Shown piece by piece: positions 1 through 8,862 of a stretch of DNA of 64,000 nt. How positions within the stretch are numbered: position 1 is the first letter of the stretch; each line of letters opens with the position of its first letter. The notes beneath the pieces were generated by a model. That model did not search any database and was not told the DNA's origin. It saw only the letters and a list, made by a program, of their open reading frames with translations. Location of the stretch: positions 1-64,000 of the forward strand of contig NZ_BMVK01000027.1 of the NCBI RefSeq assembly GCF_014650675.1, read 5' to 3'. A program made the translations under genes and the position numbers. Origin of the DNA: Streptomyces anulatus (lineage in GTDB: Bacteria; Actinomycetota; Actinomycetes; Streptomycetales; Streptomycetaceae).

Positions 1-889
1 CCTCGTCGATCGACTTGGCGCCGAAGTTGCGGATGTCGAGCAGGTCCGCCTCGGAACGGGCCACCAGCTCACCCACGGAGTGGATGCCCTCGCGCTTGAG
101 GCAGTTGTACGACCGAACGGTGAGCTCCAGCTCCTCGATCGGCAGGGCGAGATCGGCGGCGAGCGCGGCGTCCGTCGGGGACGGGCCCATGTCGATGCCC
201 TCGGCGTCGATGTTGAGCTCGCGCGCCAGACCGAACAGCTCGACCAGGGTCTTACCGGCCGACGCCATGGCGTCACGGGGACGCATGGCCTGCTTGGTCT
301 CGACGTCGACGATCAGCTTGTCGAAGTCGGTGCGCTGCTCGACACGGGTCGCCTCGACCTTGTACGTGACCTTGAGCACCGGCGAGTAGATGGAGTCGAC
401 CGGGATCCGGCCGATCTCCTGGCCGACCTGCTTGTTCTGGACGGCGGAGACGTAGCCGCGACCGCGCTCGACGGTCAGCTCCATCTCCAGCTTGCCCTTG
501 CCGTTGAGCGTGGCGAGAACGAGGTCGGGGTTGTGCACCTCGACACCGGCCGGGGGCGCGATGTCGGCGGCGGTGACCAGACCCGGGCCCTGCTTGCGCA
601 GGTACATCACGACGGGCTCGTCGTGCTCCGAGGAGACGACCAGCTGCTTGATGTTGAGGATGAGGTCGGTCACGTCCTCCTTGACGCCCGGCACGGTGGT
701 GAACTCGTGCAGGACCCCGTCGATCCGGATGCTGGTGACAGCGGCACCGGGGATCGAGGAGAGGAGGGTGCGGCGGAGGGAGTTGCCGAGGGTGTAACCG
801 AAGCCCGGCTCCAGCGGCTCGATCACGAACCGGGAGCGGAACTCGTCGACGACCTCTTCGGTCAGCGACGGACGCTGAGCGATAAGCAT
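1..889 (-). CDS. rpoA: RNA polymerase alpha subunit, 3'-truncated by window edge
   Basis: Alpha subunit of RNA polymerase, which dimerises to start core assembly and contacts promoter UP elements and activators. The visible 296 codons begin MLIAQRPSLTEEVV at an ATG (887-889) and include the N-terminal assembly domain motif EPGFGYTLGNSLRRTLL, followed by the start of the C-terminal domain (LELTVRSYNCLKREGIHSVGEL). About 44 residues are missing compared with the usual Streptomyces length of 340. It is the last gene of the alpha operon after rpsK. The rpsD gene that lies between rpsK and rpoA in many bacteria is absent here; only about 137 bases separate the two. Identity is certain. Confidence 0.98.
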   Translation of the reverse strand, partial: MLIAQRPSLTEEVVDEFRSRFVIEPLEPGFGYTLGNSLRRTLLSSIPGAAVTSIRIDGVLHEFTTVPGVKEDVTDLILNIKQLVVSSEHDEPVVMYLRKQGPGLVTAADIAPPAGVEVHNPDLVLATLNGKGKLEMELTVERGRGYVSAVQNKQVGQEIGRIPVDSIYSPVLKVTYKVEATRVEQRTDFDKLIVDVETKQAMRPRDAMASAGKTLVELFGLARELNIDAEGIDMGPSPTDAALAADLALPIEELELTVRSYNCLKREGIHSVGELVARSEADLLDIRNFGAKSIDE

Positions 890-1026
890 GCGGTGATCCT
901 TCAGTCGTGGGCACCCACTATTTGATGCCCGACAGATGTAACAAGGGTACGGGCGGTACGCCCCGAATGAGGCGTACCGCCCGGACCGGACGCTACTGAC
1001 GCACGGCCGTCACCGGCCGCGACGCA

Positions 1027-1431
1027 TCAGACGCGGCGACGCTTCGGCGGACGGCAGCCGTTGTGCGGCGTCGGGGTGACGTCCTGGATCGAACCGACCT
1101 CGAGGCCCGTGGCCTGGAGGGAGCGGATCGCGGTCTCACGGCCGGAGCCGGGACCCTTGACGAAGACGTCGACCTTGCGCATGCCGTGCTCCTGCGCGCG
1201 GCGGGCGGCCGACTCGGCGGCCATCTGCGCGGCGAAGGGGGTGGACTTGCGCGAGCCCTTGAAGCCGACGTGGCCGGCGGAGGCCCAGGAGATCACGTTG
1301 CCCGAGGGGTCCGTGATCGAGACGATGGTGTTGTTGAACGTGCTCTTGATGTGCGCGTGCCCGTGAGCGACGTTCTTCTTTTCCTTGCGACGCACCTTCT
1401 TGGCTGCGCCCTGACGACCCTTGGGGGGCAT
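1027..1431 (-). CDS. rpsK: 30S ribosomal protein S11
   Basis: S11 of the 30S platform, near the E site and 16S rRNA helices 24 and 45. The 134-residue product has the usual length, with a basic N-terminus (MPPKGRQGAAKKVRRKEKKN) and the conserved C-terminal PTPHNGCRPPKRRRV. The ATG start has GGAG about 12 bases upstream. It lies 104 bases after rpsM and is presumably cotranscribed with rpsM and rpoA. Confidence 0.98.
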   Translation of the reverse strand: MPPKGRQGAAKKVRRKEKKNVAHGHAHIKSTFNNTIVSITDPSGNVISWASAGHVGFKGSRKSTPFAAQMAAESAARRAQEHGMRKVDVFVKGPGSGRETAIRSLQATGLEVGSIQDVTPTPHNGCRPPKRRRV

Positions 1432-1535
1432 GTCTTGACTCCAGATGGAGAGGGGAGGTGATCGGTCCTACAGCGAAGACCGCTGGTTGCTGCGGGTTCC
1501 GGAGAACCGGAGGTCCGCAGTGCGTCCGCTGAGGA

Positions 1536-1916
1536 CTACTTCTTGCCCGGCTTCTTCTTACCGGCGATGGCGCGACGCGGGCCCTTGCGGGTACGCGCGT
1601 TCGTGCTGGTGCGCTGACCGTGGACCGGCAGACCACGGCGGTGACGAATGCCCTGGTAGCAGCCGATCTCGATCTTGCGGCGAATGTCGCCCTGGACCTC
1701 GCGGCGGAGGTCACCCTCGGTGCGGAGGTTGGCGTCCACGTACTCGCGGATCTTGACGAGGTCTTCCTCGGCAAGGTCGCGAACGCGGGCGTCCGGGTTC
1801 ACGCCGGTGCTGGCGAGGATCTCCTTGGACCGGGTGCGCCCGATACCGAAGACGTAGGTGAGGGCAACCTCCACGCGCTTTTCGCGCGGGATGTCAACAC
1901 CTGAAACGCGTGCCAT
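1536..1916 (-). CDS. rpsM: 30S ribosomal protein S13
   Basis: S13 of the 30S head, forming the B1 bridges to the 50S subunit and touching P-site tRNA with its basic tail. The 126 residues start MARVSGVDIPREKRVEVALTY and end in the typical Lys/Arg-rich extension (TRKGPRRAIAGKKKPGKK). The helix-two-turn-helix core motif GIGRTRSKEIL is present. It follows rpmJ by about 195 bases and precedes rpsK. Confidence 0.98.
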   Translation of the reverse strand: MARVSGVDIPREKRVEVALTYVFGIGRTRSKEILASTGVNPDARVRDLAEEDLVKIREYVDANLRTEGDLRREVQGDIRRKIEIGCYQGIRHRRGLPVHGQRTSTNARTRKGPRRAIAGKKKPGKK

Positions 1917-2110
1917 TCAATGGCTCCAGTTGTTAGATCGGGGGTCTTCCGCAGCGCCACTCCCGACCGCCGACCGCTCACGAGGAGTGGTGGTACGTCC
2001 GGGTCCCCGGCCCCCGCCGGAGGTGTCGTCAGCCGTGGCTTGGACGGGCACTGCGTATGTACGAATTACGTGCGTCGCGCGAAGAACTGCGAGATGCAGG
2101 CGGTCGTGCG

Positions 2111-2224
2111 TCAGCCCTGGCGCTGCTTGTGGCGCAGGTTGTCGCAGATGACCATGACCCGACCGTGACGGCGGATCACCTTGCACTTGTCGCAGATCTT
2201 CTTGACGCTCGGCTTGACCTTCAT
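2111..2224 (-). CDS. rpmJ: 50S ribosomal protein L36
   Basis: A 37-residue zinc-ribbon protein of the 50S subunit: MKVKPSVKKICDKCKVIRRH, then a segment ending NLRHKQRQG. The zinc ligands are Cys11, Cys14, Cys27 and His32 of the CxxC-x12-C-x4-H pattern, so this is the zinc-binding (C+) form. It is too short for most gene finders but is an intact frame from ATG to TGA. It sits between infA and rpsM, as in other actinobacteria. Confidence 0.95.
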   Translation of the reverse strand: MKVKPSVKKICDKCKVIRRHGRVMVICDNLRHKQRQG

Positions 2225-2283
2225 GGGATGTCAGGTTCTCCGGGTCAGTGCCATCACCCGCCGAAACGGGGTGCCGGCAAGAT

Positions 2284-2505
2284 CTACTTGTAGCGGTAGA
2301 CGATCCGGCCACGCGTCAGGTCGTACGGAGAGAGCTCCACCACGACCCGGTCATCCGGGAGGATACGGATGTAGTGCATCCGCATCTTGCCGCTGATGTG
2401 CGCCAGGACCTTGTGACCGTTCTGGAGCTCCACCTTGAACATTGCGTTCGGGAGGGACTCGATCACGGTGCCCTCAATCTCGATGGCACCTTGCTTCTTG
2501 GCCAC
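2284..2505 (-). CDS. infA: translation initiation factor IF-1
   Basis: IF-1 is a single S1/OB-fold protein that occupies the 30S A site during initiation. The 73-residue frame starts with GTG, read as MAKKQGAIEIEGTVIESLPN, and contains the RNA-binding strand GHKVLAHISGKMRMHYIRIL. The length is typical of the family. It is followed by rpmJ and rpsM, the standard order. About 170 bases separate it from map upstream, probably containing its promoter, though I could not assign a clear -35/-10 pair. Confidence 0.97.
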   Translation of the reverse strand: MAKKQGAIEIEGTVIESLPNAMFKVELQNGHKVLAHISGKMRMHYIRILPDDRVVVELSPYDLTRGRIVYRYK

Positions 2506-2678
2506 GCTTCGCCTTTCGAATCGGCTACCTTGATCGGCTCTTGCTTATCGGTGTGCTGATATGCGGGCACACTGATGCACGAGAGCCGACGAGTCAGTCT
2601 ACGTCAGCGGACTCCAAAAGACGAATCCGTCAAGTTTGCCCAGCCGGGGTGATCCTTAGACCTCCCCGGGGGGTCACA

Positions 2679-3515
2679 TCACCCGAGAGGGTCGGGAGCC
2701 GCCTCGATCCCGTACTCGGCGAGCTTCGCCCTGCCGCAGTCCGGGGCGGTCAGGACCAGGGGGCCCTGCTCGGTCAGCGCGATGGAGTGCTCCCAGTGCG
2801 AGGACCAGGTGCCGTCCGTCGTGATGACCGTCCAGTCGTCGCTCAGGGTCTCCGTCCGCGCCGTGCCGAGCGAGACCATGGGCTCGATCGCCAGGCAGAC
2901 GCCCGGGACCAGCTTGATGCCCTTGCCGCGCTTGCGGGAGACGTAGTTCAGCAGGTGCGGGTCCATGTGCATCTCGGTGCCGATGCCGTGGCCGCCGAAG
3001 TCCTCGATGATCCCGTACTTGCCGGTCGCCGGGCGGGGCTGGCGGCGGATGTAGGACTCGATCGCCTTGGAGATGTCGACGAGGCGGTTGTTCACCTTCA
3101 TCGCGGCGATCCCGGCCCACATGGACTCCTCGGTCACCCGGGAGAGCTCGATCAGCTCCGGAGCGTGACCGGTGCCCACGAAGGCCGTGTAGGCCGCGTC
3201 GCCGTGCCAGCCGTCGACGATCGCGCCGGCGTCGATCGAGATGATGTCGCCGTCCTTCAGGACCGTCTTCTCGTCCGGGATGCCGTGGACGACGACCTCG
3301 TTGACCGAGGTGCAGATGGTCGCGGGGAACCCGCCGTAACCGAGGAAGTTCGACTTGGCGCCGTGGTCGGCGATCACCTTGCGGGCGACCTGGTCCAGGT
3401 CGTGCGTGGTGGCCCCGGGAACGGCCGCCTCACGGGTGGCGGCGTGAATGGCAGCGACCACGAGGCCCGCCTCGCGCATCTTCGCGATCTGCTCGGGGGT
3501 CTTGATCTGCACCAT
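2679..3515 (-). CDS. map: methionine aminopeptidase, type I
   Basis: Removes the initiator methionine from nascent proteins. The 278-residue enzyme has the five metal ligands of the pita-bread fold in order: Asp in ISIDAG, Asp in GDAAYTAF, His in GGHGIG, Glu in AIEPM and Glu in HWEHSIAL. It starts at an ATG as MVQIKTPEQIAKMREAG. It lies between adk and infA, as in many bacteria. A strong hairpin at 3587-3616 after adk suggests it is transcribed separately from secY-adk. Confidence 0.97.
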   Translation of the reverse strand: MVQIKTPEQIAKMREAGLVVAAIHAATREAAVPGATTHDLDQVARKVIADHGAKSNFLGYGGFPATICTSVNEVVVHGIPDEKTVLKDGDIISIDAGAIVDGWHGDAAYTAFVGTGHAPELIELSRVTEESMWAGIAAMKVNNRLVDISKAIESYIRRQPRPATGKYGIIEDFGGHGIGTEMHMDPHLLNYVSRKRGKGIKLVPGVCLAIEPMVSLGTARTETLSDDWTVITTDGTWSSHWEHSIALTEQGPLVLTAPDCGRAKLAEYGIEAAPDPLG

Positions 3516-3586
3516 TGCTCGGCGCCTCTCTGTATCGACGGTGACGGGTACGGCTCGGCGGGTTCAACGATACGGGCGCAAGCAGT

Positions 3587-3616
3587 CGGCCGCGGCGCCC
3601 TGAGGCGCCGCGGCCG
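3587..3616 (-). terminator. hairpin terminator after adk
   Basis: A perfect 13-bp stem (CGGCCGCGGCGCC) closes a four-base CTGA loop, about 30 bases after the adk stop codon. There is no U-run, as is common for Streptomyces terminators. It would end the secY-adk transcript. Confidence 0.7.
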
Positions 3617-3647
3617 GCTTGCACTACGGGTGGTGCGGTGGTGACGC

Positions 3648-4307
3648 TCAGCCCTCGTCGGAGGTCTTCAGCGCCTCCATGGCGCGGGCGGTCACGTCCG
3701 CGACCTTGCCCAGCGCGGAGATGGTCACCACGAGGCCCTGGGCCCGGTAGTAGTCGATGATCGGCTCGGCCTGCGTGTGGTAGACCTCCAGCCGGGTACG
3801 GACCGTCTCCTCGCTGTCGTCGTCCCGCTGGTACAGCTCGCCGCCGCAGGCGTCGCAGACGCCCTCGGTCTTCGGCGGGTTGTACGTCAGGTGGAAGACG
3901 TGCGCGCTGTTGTTGCGGCAGACGCGGCGACCCGCGATCCGCTTCACGACCTCGTCCTCGGGAACCTCGAGATCGAGGACCGCGTCCAGCTTCACGCCCT
4001 CGTCCTTGAGCATCACGTCAAGGGCTTCGGCCTGGCCGACGTTCCGCGGGAAGCCGTCCAGCAGGAAGCCGCCCACGGCGTCCGACTGGGCCATACGGTC
4101 CTTGGCCATCCCGATGGTGACCTCGTCCGGCACCAGCTGGCCTGCGTCCATGTAGGCGCGGGCCTGCTTGCCAAGGTCGGTGCCCTGGCTGATGTTGGCG
4201 CGGAAGAGGTCGCCCGTGGCGATGTGCGGAATCGAGAGGTTTTGGGCAAGGTACGCAGCCTGCGTTCCCTTGCCGGCACCCGGAGGCCCGACGAGGACGA
4301 TTCGCAT
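3648..4307 (-). CDS. adk: adenylate kinase
   Basis: Interconverts ATP and AMP with two ADP, keeping adenylate balance. The 219 residues start MRIVLVGPPGAGKGTQAAYL with the P-loop GPPGAGKGT. The NMP-binding region DGFPRNVGQAEAL follows. The LID contains C-x16-C-x2-C (CRNNSAHVFHLTYNPPKTEGVCDAC, given in part), consistent with a Cys-rich zinc-type LID. The start ATG shares one base with the secY stop (TGATG), implying translational coupling. The frame is open much further upstream, but that extension overlaps secY and is not plausible. Confidence 0.98.
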   Translation of the reverse strand: MRIVLVGPPGAGKGTQAAYLAQNLSIPHIATGDLFRANISQGTDLGKQARAYMDAGQLVPDEVTIGMAKDRMAQSDAVGGFLLDGFPRNVGQAEALDVMLKDEGVKLDAVLDLEVPEDEVVKRIAGRRVCRNNSAHVFHLTYNPPKTEGVCDACGGELYQRDDDSEETVRTRLEVYHTQAEPIIDYYRAQGLVVTISALGKVADVTARAMEALKTSDEG

Positions 4308-5620
4308 CAGCGGAGGAACCCTTCGTAATTGCGCTGCTGGAGCTGACTCTCGATCTGCTTCACGGTTTCCAGACCCACACCCACGATGATGAGGATGCTC
4401 GTCCCGCCGAACGGGAAGTTCGCGTTCGCACCGCCGAAGCCCGCCAACGCCATCGTCGGCACAAGAGCGATCAGGGCCAGGTACAGCGAGCCTGGCCAAG
4501 TGATCCTGTTGAGCACGTAGCTCAGGTATTCGGCAGTAGGACGACCTGCGCGGATACCCGGGATGAAGCCACCATACTTCTTCATGTTGTCGGCGACCTC
4601 GTCGGGGTTGAACGAGATGGCCACATAGAAGAAGGCGAAGAAGACGATCAGCAGGAAGTACGCCACCATGTAATACGGCTCGTTCTGCCCGACGAAGTTG
4701 TCCGTGATCCAGGTCGCCCAGCCGGCCTGCGAGTTCGAGAACTGGACGATCAGCGCGGGAATGTAGAGCAGCGACGAGGCGAAGATGACCGGGATCACAC
4801 CCGCCTGGTTCACCTTCAGCGGGATGTACGTGGACGTACCGCCGTAGGACCTGCGTCCGATCATGCGCTTCGCGTACTGCACCGGGATCCGGCGCTGGGC
4901 CTGCTCGACGAAGACGACGAGGCCGACCATCACGAAGCCGATGAGGATGACCGTGCCGAACTCGATCCAGCCGTCGGCCAGCTTGCCGCTCTCCTTGATC
5001 GCCCACAGGGCGCCGGGGAACGTGGCGGCGATCGAGATGAACATCAGGATCGACATGCCGTTGCCGATGCCGCGGTCGGTGATCAGCTCACCGAGCCACA
5101 TGACGGCGGCCGTGCCGGCGGTCATCGTGAGGACCATGATGATCGTGGTGAAGACCGACTTGTCCGCGACGATCTGGCTGCCCACGGAACAGTTCTGGAA
5201 GAGCGCACCGCTGCGCGCGGTGGCCACGAGGCCGGTGCCCTGGAGGACGGCGAGCGCGACCGTCAGATAACGCGTGTACTGCGTGATCTTCGCCGTGCCG
5301 GACTGCCCCTCCTTCTTCAGGGCTTCCAGCCGTGGAATCACTACGGTCAGCAGCTGGAGAATGATGCTCGCCGTGATGTACGGCATGATGCCGAGCGCGA
5401 AGATGGTGATCTGCAACAGGGCGCCACCGCTGAACATCTGCATCAGACCGAGGAGACCACCCGAGTCGGCCTGGTCGATGCACTGCTGCACCTTCGTATA
5501 GTCGACGCCAGGGGCCGGGACATGCGCCCCGAGCCGATAGATGACGATGATGCCGAGCGTGAAGAGCAGCTTCTTGCGCAGGTCGGGCGTCTTGAACGCT
5601 CGGGCGAACGCGGTGAACAC
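4307..5620 (-). CDS. secY: preprotein translocase subunit SecY
   Basis: Central channel of the Sec translocon in the cytoplasmic membrane. The product has 437 residues with ten predicted membrane segments. It starts with GTG (MFTAFARAFKTPDLRKKLL), with AGGAGG seven bases upstream. Recognisable motifs are the plug-proximal GLLGLMQMFSGGAL and the cytosolic loop around RRIPVQYAKRMIGRR. Unlike in E. coli, secY is separated from rplO by 380 bases with a strong terminator, so it is likely to have its own promoter. It is coupled to adk. Confidence 0.98.
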   Translation of the reverse strand: MFTAFARAFKTPDLRKKLLFTLGIIVIYRLGAHVPAPGVDYTKVQQCIDQADSGGLLGLMQMFSGGALLQITIFALGIMPYITASIILQLLTVVIPRLEALKKEGQSGTAKITQYTRYLTVALAVLQGTGLVATARSGALFQNCSVGSQIVADKSVFTTIIMVLTMTAGTAAVMWLGELITDRGIGNGMSILMFISIAATFPGALWAIKESGKLADGWIEFGTVILIGFVMVGLVVFVEQAQRRIPVQYAKRMIGRRSYGGTSTYIPLKVNQAGVIPVIFASSLLYIPALIVQFSNSQAGWATWITDNFVGQNEPYYMVAYFLLIVFFAFFYVAISFNPDEVADNMKKYGGFIPGIRAGRPTAEYLSYVLNRITWPGSLYLALIALVPTMALAGFGGANANFPFGGTSILIIVGVGLETVKQIESQLQQRNYEGFLR

Positions 5621-5943
5621 GGTGCCTCCTGCGACCCCCGCGCTATGCGTCAGAGGCGACGGGTCTGGATGGGACTGGATGGGATCGGATACAAGGCAGC
5701 CCTACATCGTAAGGAGGCCACAAAAGATTAACGGCGCCACCCTACCCGGCCCGGGACTGAGCAGGAAACACGCGCCGCACACCGGTGCACGGCCCGCCTC
5801 CCGGCCCGCGCCGCGAAAGACCGGCCAAGCCACACCATTTGGGACGTGAACGCCCCTCCGCTCCCCCACCGCCGGTGCGGTGGACACCCGTTCAACCTTT
5901 CCCGAGCCTTTACGGTTCCCGTACAGCGGCACAAACACAGAAA
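5621..5943. other. non-coding gap upstream of secY
   Basis: About 320 bases between the secY start and the rplO terminator. It must hold the secY promoter, but I could not pick a convincing -35/-10 pair. I see no conserved small gene or RNA. The only clear element is the secY ribosome binding site next to the start. Confidence 0.6.
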
Positions 5944-5983
5944 AGCCTGGCCGGCCACCTCCGAAGAGGCAGCCGGCCAGGCT
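5944..5983 (-). terminator. Rho-independent terminator after rplO (end of spc operon)
   Basis: A 12-bp perfect stem (AGCCTGGCCGGC with its complement) encloses a 16-base loop. On the minus strand it is followed by TTTTCTGTGTTTG. It lies 17 bases after the rplO stop and separates the spc operon from secY-adk. Confidence 0.85.
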
Positions 5984-6000
5984 CAGTTCTGTCCCGCGGC

Positions 6001-6456
6001 TCAGACGAGCTCGGTGACCGTACCGCCGGCGGCGGTGATCTTCTCCTTGGCGGAGCCGGAAACGGCGTCAACCGAAACCTGCAGCGCCACGGAGATCTCG
6101 CCCTGTCCGAGGACCTTGACGAGGTGGTTGTTGCGCACAGCGCCCTTGGCGACCAGGTCGGCCACCGTGACCTCTCCACCCTCGGGGTAGAGCGTCGCGA
6201 GCTTGTCCAGGTTCACGACCTGGTACTCCGTGCGGAACGGGTTCTTGAAGCCCTTGAGCTTCGGGAGACGCATGTGGAGGGGCATCTGGCCACCCTCGAA
6301 GCGCTCCGGAACCTGGTAACGAGCCTTCGTACCCTTGGTACCACGGCCTGCGGTCTTACCCTTGGACGCCTCACCACGACCCACACGGGTCTTGGCGGTC
6401 TTGGCGCCCGGGGCAGGCCGGAGGTTGTGGGCCTTCAGCGGGCTGTTCTCCGCCAT
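6001..6456 (-). CDS. rplO: 50S ribosomal protein L15
   Basis: L15 is a late-assembly 50S protein with a long basic N-terminal arm. The 151 residues start MAENSPLKAHNLRPAPGAKT and contain RVGRGEASKGKTAGRGTKG. An alternative upstream in-frame start would overlap rpmD; the ATG at 6454-6456 gives the family's usual N-terminus. It begins one base after the rpmD stop and is the last gene before the spc terminator. Confidence 0.97.
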   Translation of the reverse strand: MAENSPLKAHNLRPAPGAKTAKTRVGRGEASKGKTAGRGTKGTKARYQVPERFEGGQMPLHMRLPKLKGFKNPFRTEYQVVNLDKLATLYPEGGEVTVADLVAKGAVRNNHLVKVLGQGEISVALQVSVDAVSGSAKEKITAAGGTVTELV

Positions 6457-6457
6457 G

Positions 6458-6640
6458 TCAGTCAACCTCCTCAACCGTCACGAGGTGGCGGACGGTGTGA
6501 ACCATTCCGCGGAACTCGGGGCGGTCCTCCTTGACAACCGAGTCGTTCAGGCGCTTGAGCCCGAGCGAACGCAGGGTGTCGCGGTGGTTCTGCTTGCTGC
6601 CGATGTACGACTTCGTCTGCGTGATCTTGAGGCGAGCCAT
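6458..6640 (-). CDS. rpmD: 50S ribosomal protein L30
   Basis: A 60-residue L30 (MARLKITQTKSYIGSKQNHR, ending HTVRHLVTVEEVD). The ATG shares a base with the rpsE stop (TAATG), which fixes the start and indicates translational coupling. It is sandwiched between rpsE and rplO, the conserved spc order. Confidence 0.97.
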   Translation of the reverse strand: MARLKITQTKSYIGSKQNHRDTLRSLGLKRLNDSVVKEDRPEFRGMVHTVRHLVTVEEVD

Positions 6641-7245
6641 TACGCACCCGCTCCCGCACGTGCACGAAGCAGAGCCGCGGGGGCGACGTCCTCGAGGGGC
6701 AGACCGCGGCGGGCCGCGATCTCCTCGGGACGCTGCAGGCCCTGGAGGGCCGCCACGGTCGCGTGCACGATGTTGATCGCGTTGGACGAGCCAAGCGACT
6801 TCGACAGGATGTCGTGAACGCCGGCGCACTCGAGCACGGCACGCACCGGGCCACCGGCGATAACGCCGGTACCGGGGGAAGCCGGCTTGAGCAGAACGAC
6901 GCCCGCAGCCTTCTCGCCCGTGATCGGGTGAGGGATGGTGCCCTGGATGCGCGGGACCTTGAAGAAGTTCTTCTTGGCCTCTTCGACACCCTTGGCGATG
7001 GCCGCGGGAACTTCCTTGGCCTTGCCGTATCCGACACCGACGGTGCCGTCACCATCGCCCACCACGACCAGCGCGGTGAAGCTGAAGCGACGACCACCCT
7101 TCACAACCTTGGCGACGCGGTTGATCGCGACGACGCGCTCGACGTACGCGGTCTTCTCGGCGGCGCTGGCGCCACCGTCACGGCCCTTCCGGTCCCGCCG
7201 CTCGCCGCCACCGGCACCGCTTCCGCGGCGCTGGGGTCCAGCCAT
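6640..7245 (-). CDS. rpsE: 30S ribosomal protein S5
   Basis: S5 is important for mRNA helicase activity and decoding fidelity. At 201 residues it is longer than the E. coli protein because of a Gly/Arg-rich N-terminal extension (MAGPQRRGSGAGGGERRDRK). The double-stranded RNA-binding segment YVERVVAINRVAKVVKGGRR and the C-terminal fold (ECAGVHDILSKSLGSSNAIN) are intact. It is coupled to rpmD by a one-base overlap. Confidence 0.98.
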   Translation of the reverse strand: MAGPQRRGSGAGGGERRDRKGRDGGASAAEKTAYVERVVAINRVAKVVKGGRRFSFTALVVVGDGDGTVGVGYGKAKEVPAAIAKGVEEAKKNFFKVPRIQGTIPHPITGEKAAGVVLLKPASPGTGVIAGGPVRAVLECAGVHDILSKSLGSSNAINIVHATVAALQGLQRPEEIAARRGLPLEDVAPAALLRARAGAGA

Positions 7246-7292
7246 TGGATTTACCTCTCTCTGTTACGTCCGCTGTGCGTAGGAACCGGGGC

Positions 7293-7676
7293 TTAGAACT
7301 TCAGCCCGGCTTCACGGGCGGCGTCAGCCAGAGCGGCAATCCGCCCGGCGTACTGGTTACCACCGCGGTCAAACACGACGGCCTCGACGCCTGCGGCCTT
7401 GGCACGCTCGGCGACCAGGGCGCCGACCTGCTGGGCCTGGGCGCTCTTGTCACCTTCGCCACCACGGATCGAGGTGTCCAGGGTCGACGCCGACGCGAGC
7501 GTGTGGCCCGCGATGTCGTCGATGACCTGGGCCACGATGTGGCGGTTGGAACGCGTCACGACCAAGCGAGGACGCTCCGGCGAACCGGAGATGTGCTTGC
7601 GGACGCGGATGTGGCGGCGCTTGAGGGCGGCACGCTTGTACGCGTCGCCCTTGGCGATCTTCACACCGTATGCCAT
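7293..7676 (-). CDS. rplR: 50S ribosomal protein L18
   Basis: L18 binds 5S rRNA and, with L5, anchors it in the central protuberance. The 127 residues start MAYGVKIAKGDAYKRAALKR and contain the 5S-binding core RPRLVVTRSNRHIVAQVIDD. It starts two bases after the rplF stop; rpsE follows after 47 bases. Confidence 0.97.
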   Translation of the reverse strand: MAYGVKIAKGDAYKRAALKRRHIRVRKHISGSPERPRLVVTRSNRHIVAQVIDDIAGHTLASASTLDTSIRGGEGDKSAQAQQVGALVAERAKAAGVEAVVFDRGGNQYAGRIAALADAAREAGLKF

Positions 7677-7678
7677 GG

Positions 7679-8218
7679 CTACTTACCAGCCTTTCCGACC
7701 TTGCGGCGGATGACCTCGCCCGCGTACTTGACGCCCTTGGCCTTGTACGGGTCGGGCTTCCGCAGCTTGCGGATGTTGGCGGCTACCTCGCCGACCTTCT
7801 GCTTGTCGATGCCCTCGACGCTGAGCTTCGTGGGCGACTCGACCTTGAAGGTGATGCCTTCCGGAGCCTCGATGAGGATCGGGTGGCTGTAGCCCAGGGC
7901 GAACTCCAGGTTGGAGCCCTTCGCCTGGACGCGGTAACCGACACCGCTGATCTCGAGCGCCTTGGAGTAACCCGCGGTCACGCCGGTGATCATGTTCGCC
8001 ACCAGCGTGCGGGACAGGCCGTGGAGGGCCTTGTTCTGACGCTCGTCGTTCGGGCGGGAGACGTTGAGCACGCCGTCCTCGCCCTTGGAGACCTCGATCG
8101 GCGCGGCAACGGTGTGCGTGAGGGAACCCTTGGGGCCCTTCACGGCGACCGTACGGCCATCGATGGTGACGTCCACACCGGCGGGAACCTGGATGGGGAG
8201 CTTGCCGATTCGCGACAT
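7679..8218 (-). CDS. rplF: 50S ribosomal protein L6
   Basis: L6 binds 23S rRNA near the sarcin-ricin loop. Its 179 residues form two tandem L6 repeats, starting MSRIGKLPIQVPAGVDVTID. The signature region near the C-terminus reads RKPDPYKAKGVKYAGEVIRR. It lies between rpsH and rplR in the spc operon. Confidence 0.98.
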   Translation of the reverse strand: MSRIGKLPIQVPAGVDVTIDGRTVAVKGPKGSLTHTVAAPIEVSKGEDGVLNVSRPNDERQNKALHGLSRTLVANMITGVTAGYSKALEISGVGYRVQAKGSNLEFALGYSHPILIEAPEGITFKVESPTKLSVEGIDKQKVGEVAANIRKLRKPDPYKAKGVKYAGEVIRRKVGKAGK

Positions 8219-8239
8219 GAGCTTTCCTTCCTTTCCCGA

Positions 8240-8638
8240 CTACCAGACGTAGGCGAGGACTTCCCCACCTACGCCCTTCTTGCCTGCCTGCTGGCCGGTC
8301 AGGAGACCGTGGGACGTGGAGATGATCGCCACGCCCAGGCCGCCGAGAACCTTCGGCAGGTTGGTGGACTTTGCGTATACACGCAGACCCGGCTTCGAAA
8401 TCCGCTTGATGCCGGCGATCGAGCGCTCGCGGTTCGGGCCGAACTTCAGCTCGAGGACGAGGTTCTTGCCGACCTCGGCGTCCTCGACCTTCCAGCCGGT
8501 GATGAAGCCCTCCTGCTGGAGGATCTCCGCGATGTGCGACTTGATCTTGCTGTGCGGCATCGAGACATCGTCGTGATATGCCGAGTTCGCGTTACGCAGA
8601 CGCGTGAGCATGTCTGCGATGGGATCAGTCATGGTCAT
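8240..8638 (-). CDS. rpsH: 30S ribosomal protein S8
   Basis: S8 is a primary 16S rRNA-binding protein (helix 21). In E. coli it also represses the spc operon. The 132 residues start MTMTDPIADMLTRLRNANSA and end with the conserved GLLTGQQAGKKGVGGEVLAYVW core (given in part). A second ATG six bases downstream is possible; the first has GAAGG at a suitable distance. A 224-base spacer separates it from rpsN upstream. Confidence 0.98.
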   Translation of the reverse strand: MTMTDPIADMLTRLRNANSAYHDDVSMPHSKIKSHIAEILQQEGFITGWKVEDAEVGKNLVLELKFGPNRERSIAGIKRISKPGLRVYAKSTNLPKVLGGLGVAIISTSHGLLTGQQAGKKGVGGEVLAYVW

Positions 8639-8862
8639 GAGTTGGCCTTCGGCCTCTCTCGCCGGGGTTTCCTGTATGCGCCATCCCTCTCCCCACTCAG
8701 TGGCGGGACGGGTGCGGTGCGGGGACCTACGGCGTAGTAAGTCGGTCTTGGGCGGCAGGCGCCCAACCCTTCAAGCCTACGGCATGAAAGGACGGGCTCC
8801 TGCCGACCCAGATGCTTACCGAGAGTCTCCGGAACTTCCCTTTGCCCGAGGGCAGAGGGGAG

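Noticed and set aside
4308..5006. An in-frame 233-codon N-terminal extension of adk.
   Set aside because: It runs inside secY in another frame; the conserved adenylate kinase start overlaps the secY stop by one base.
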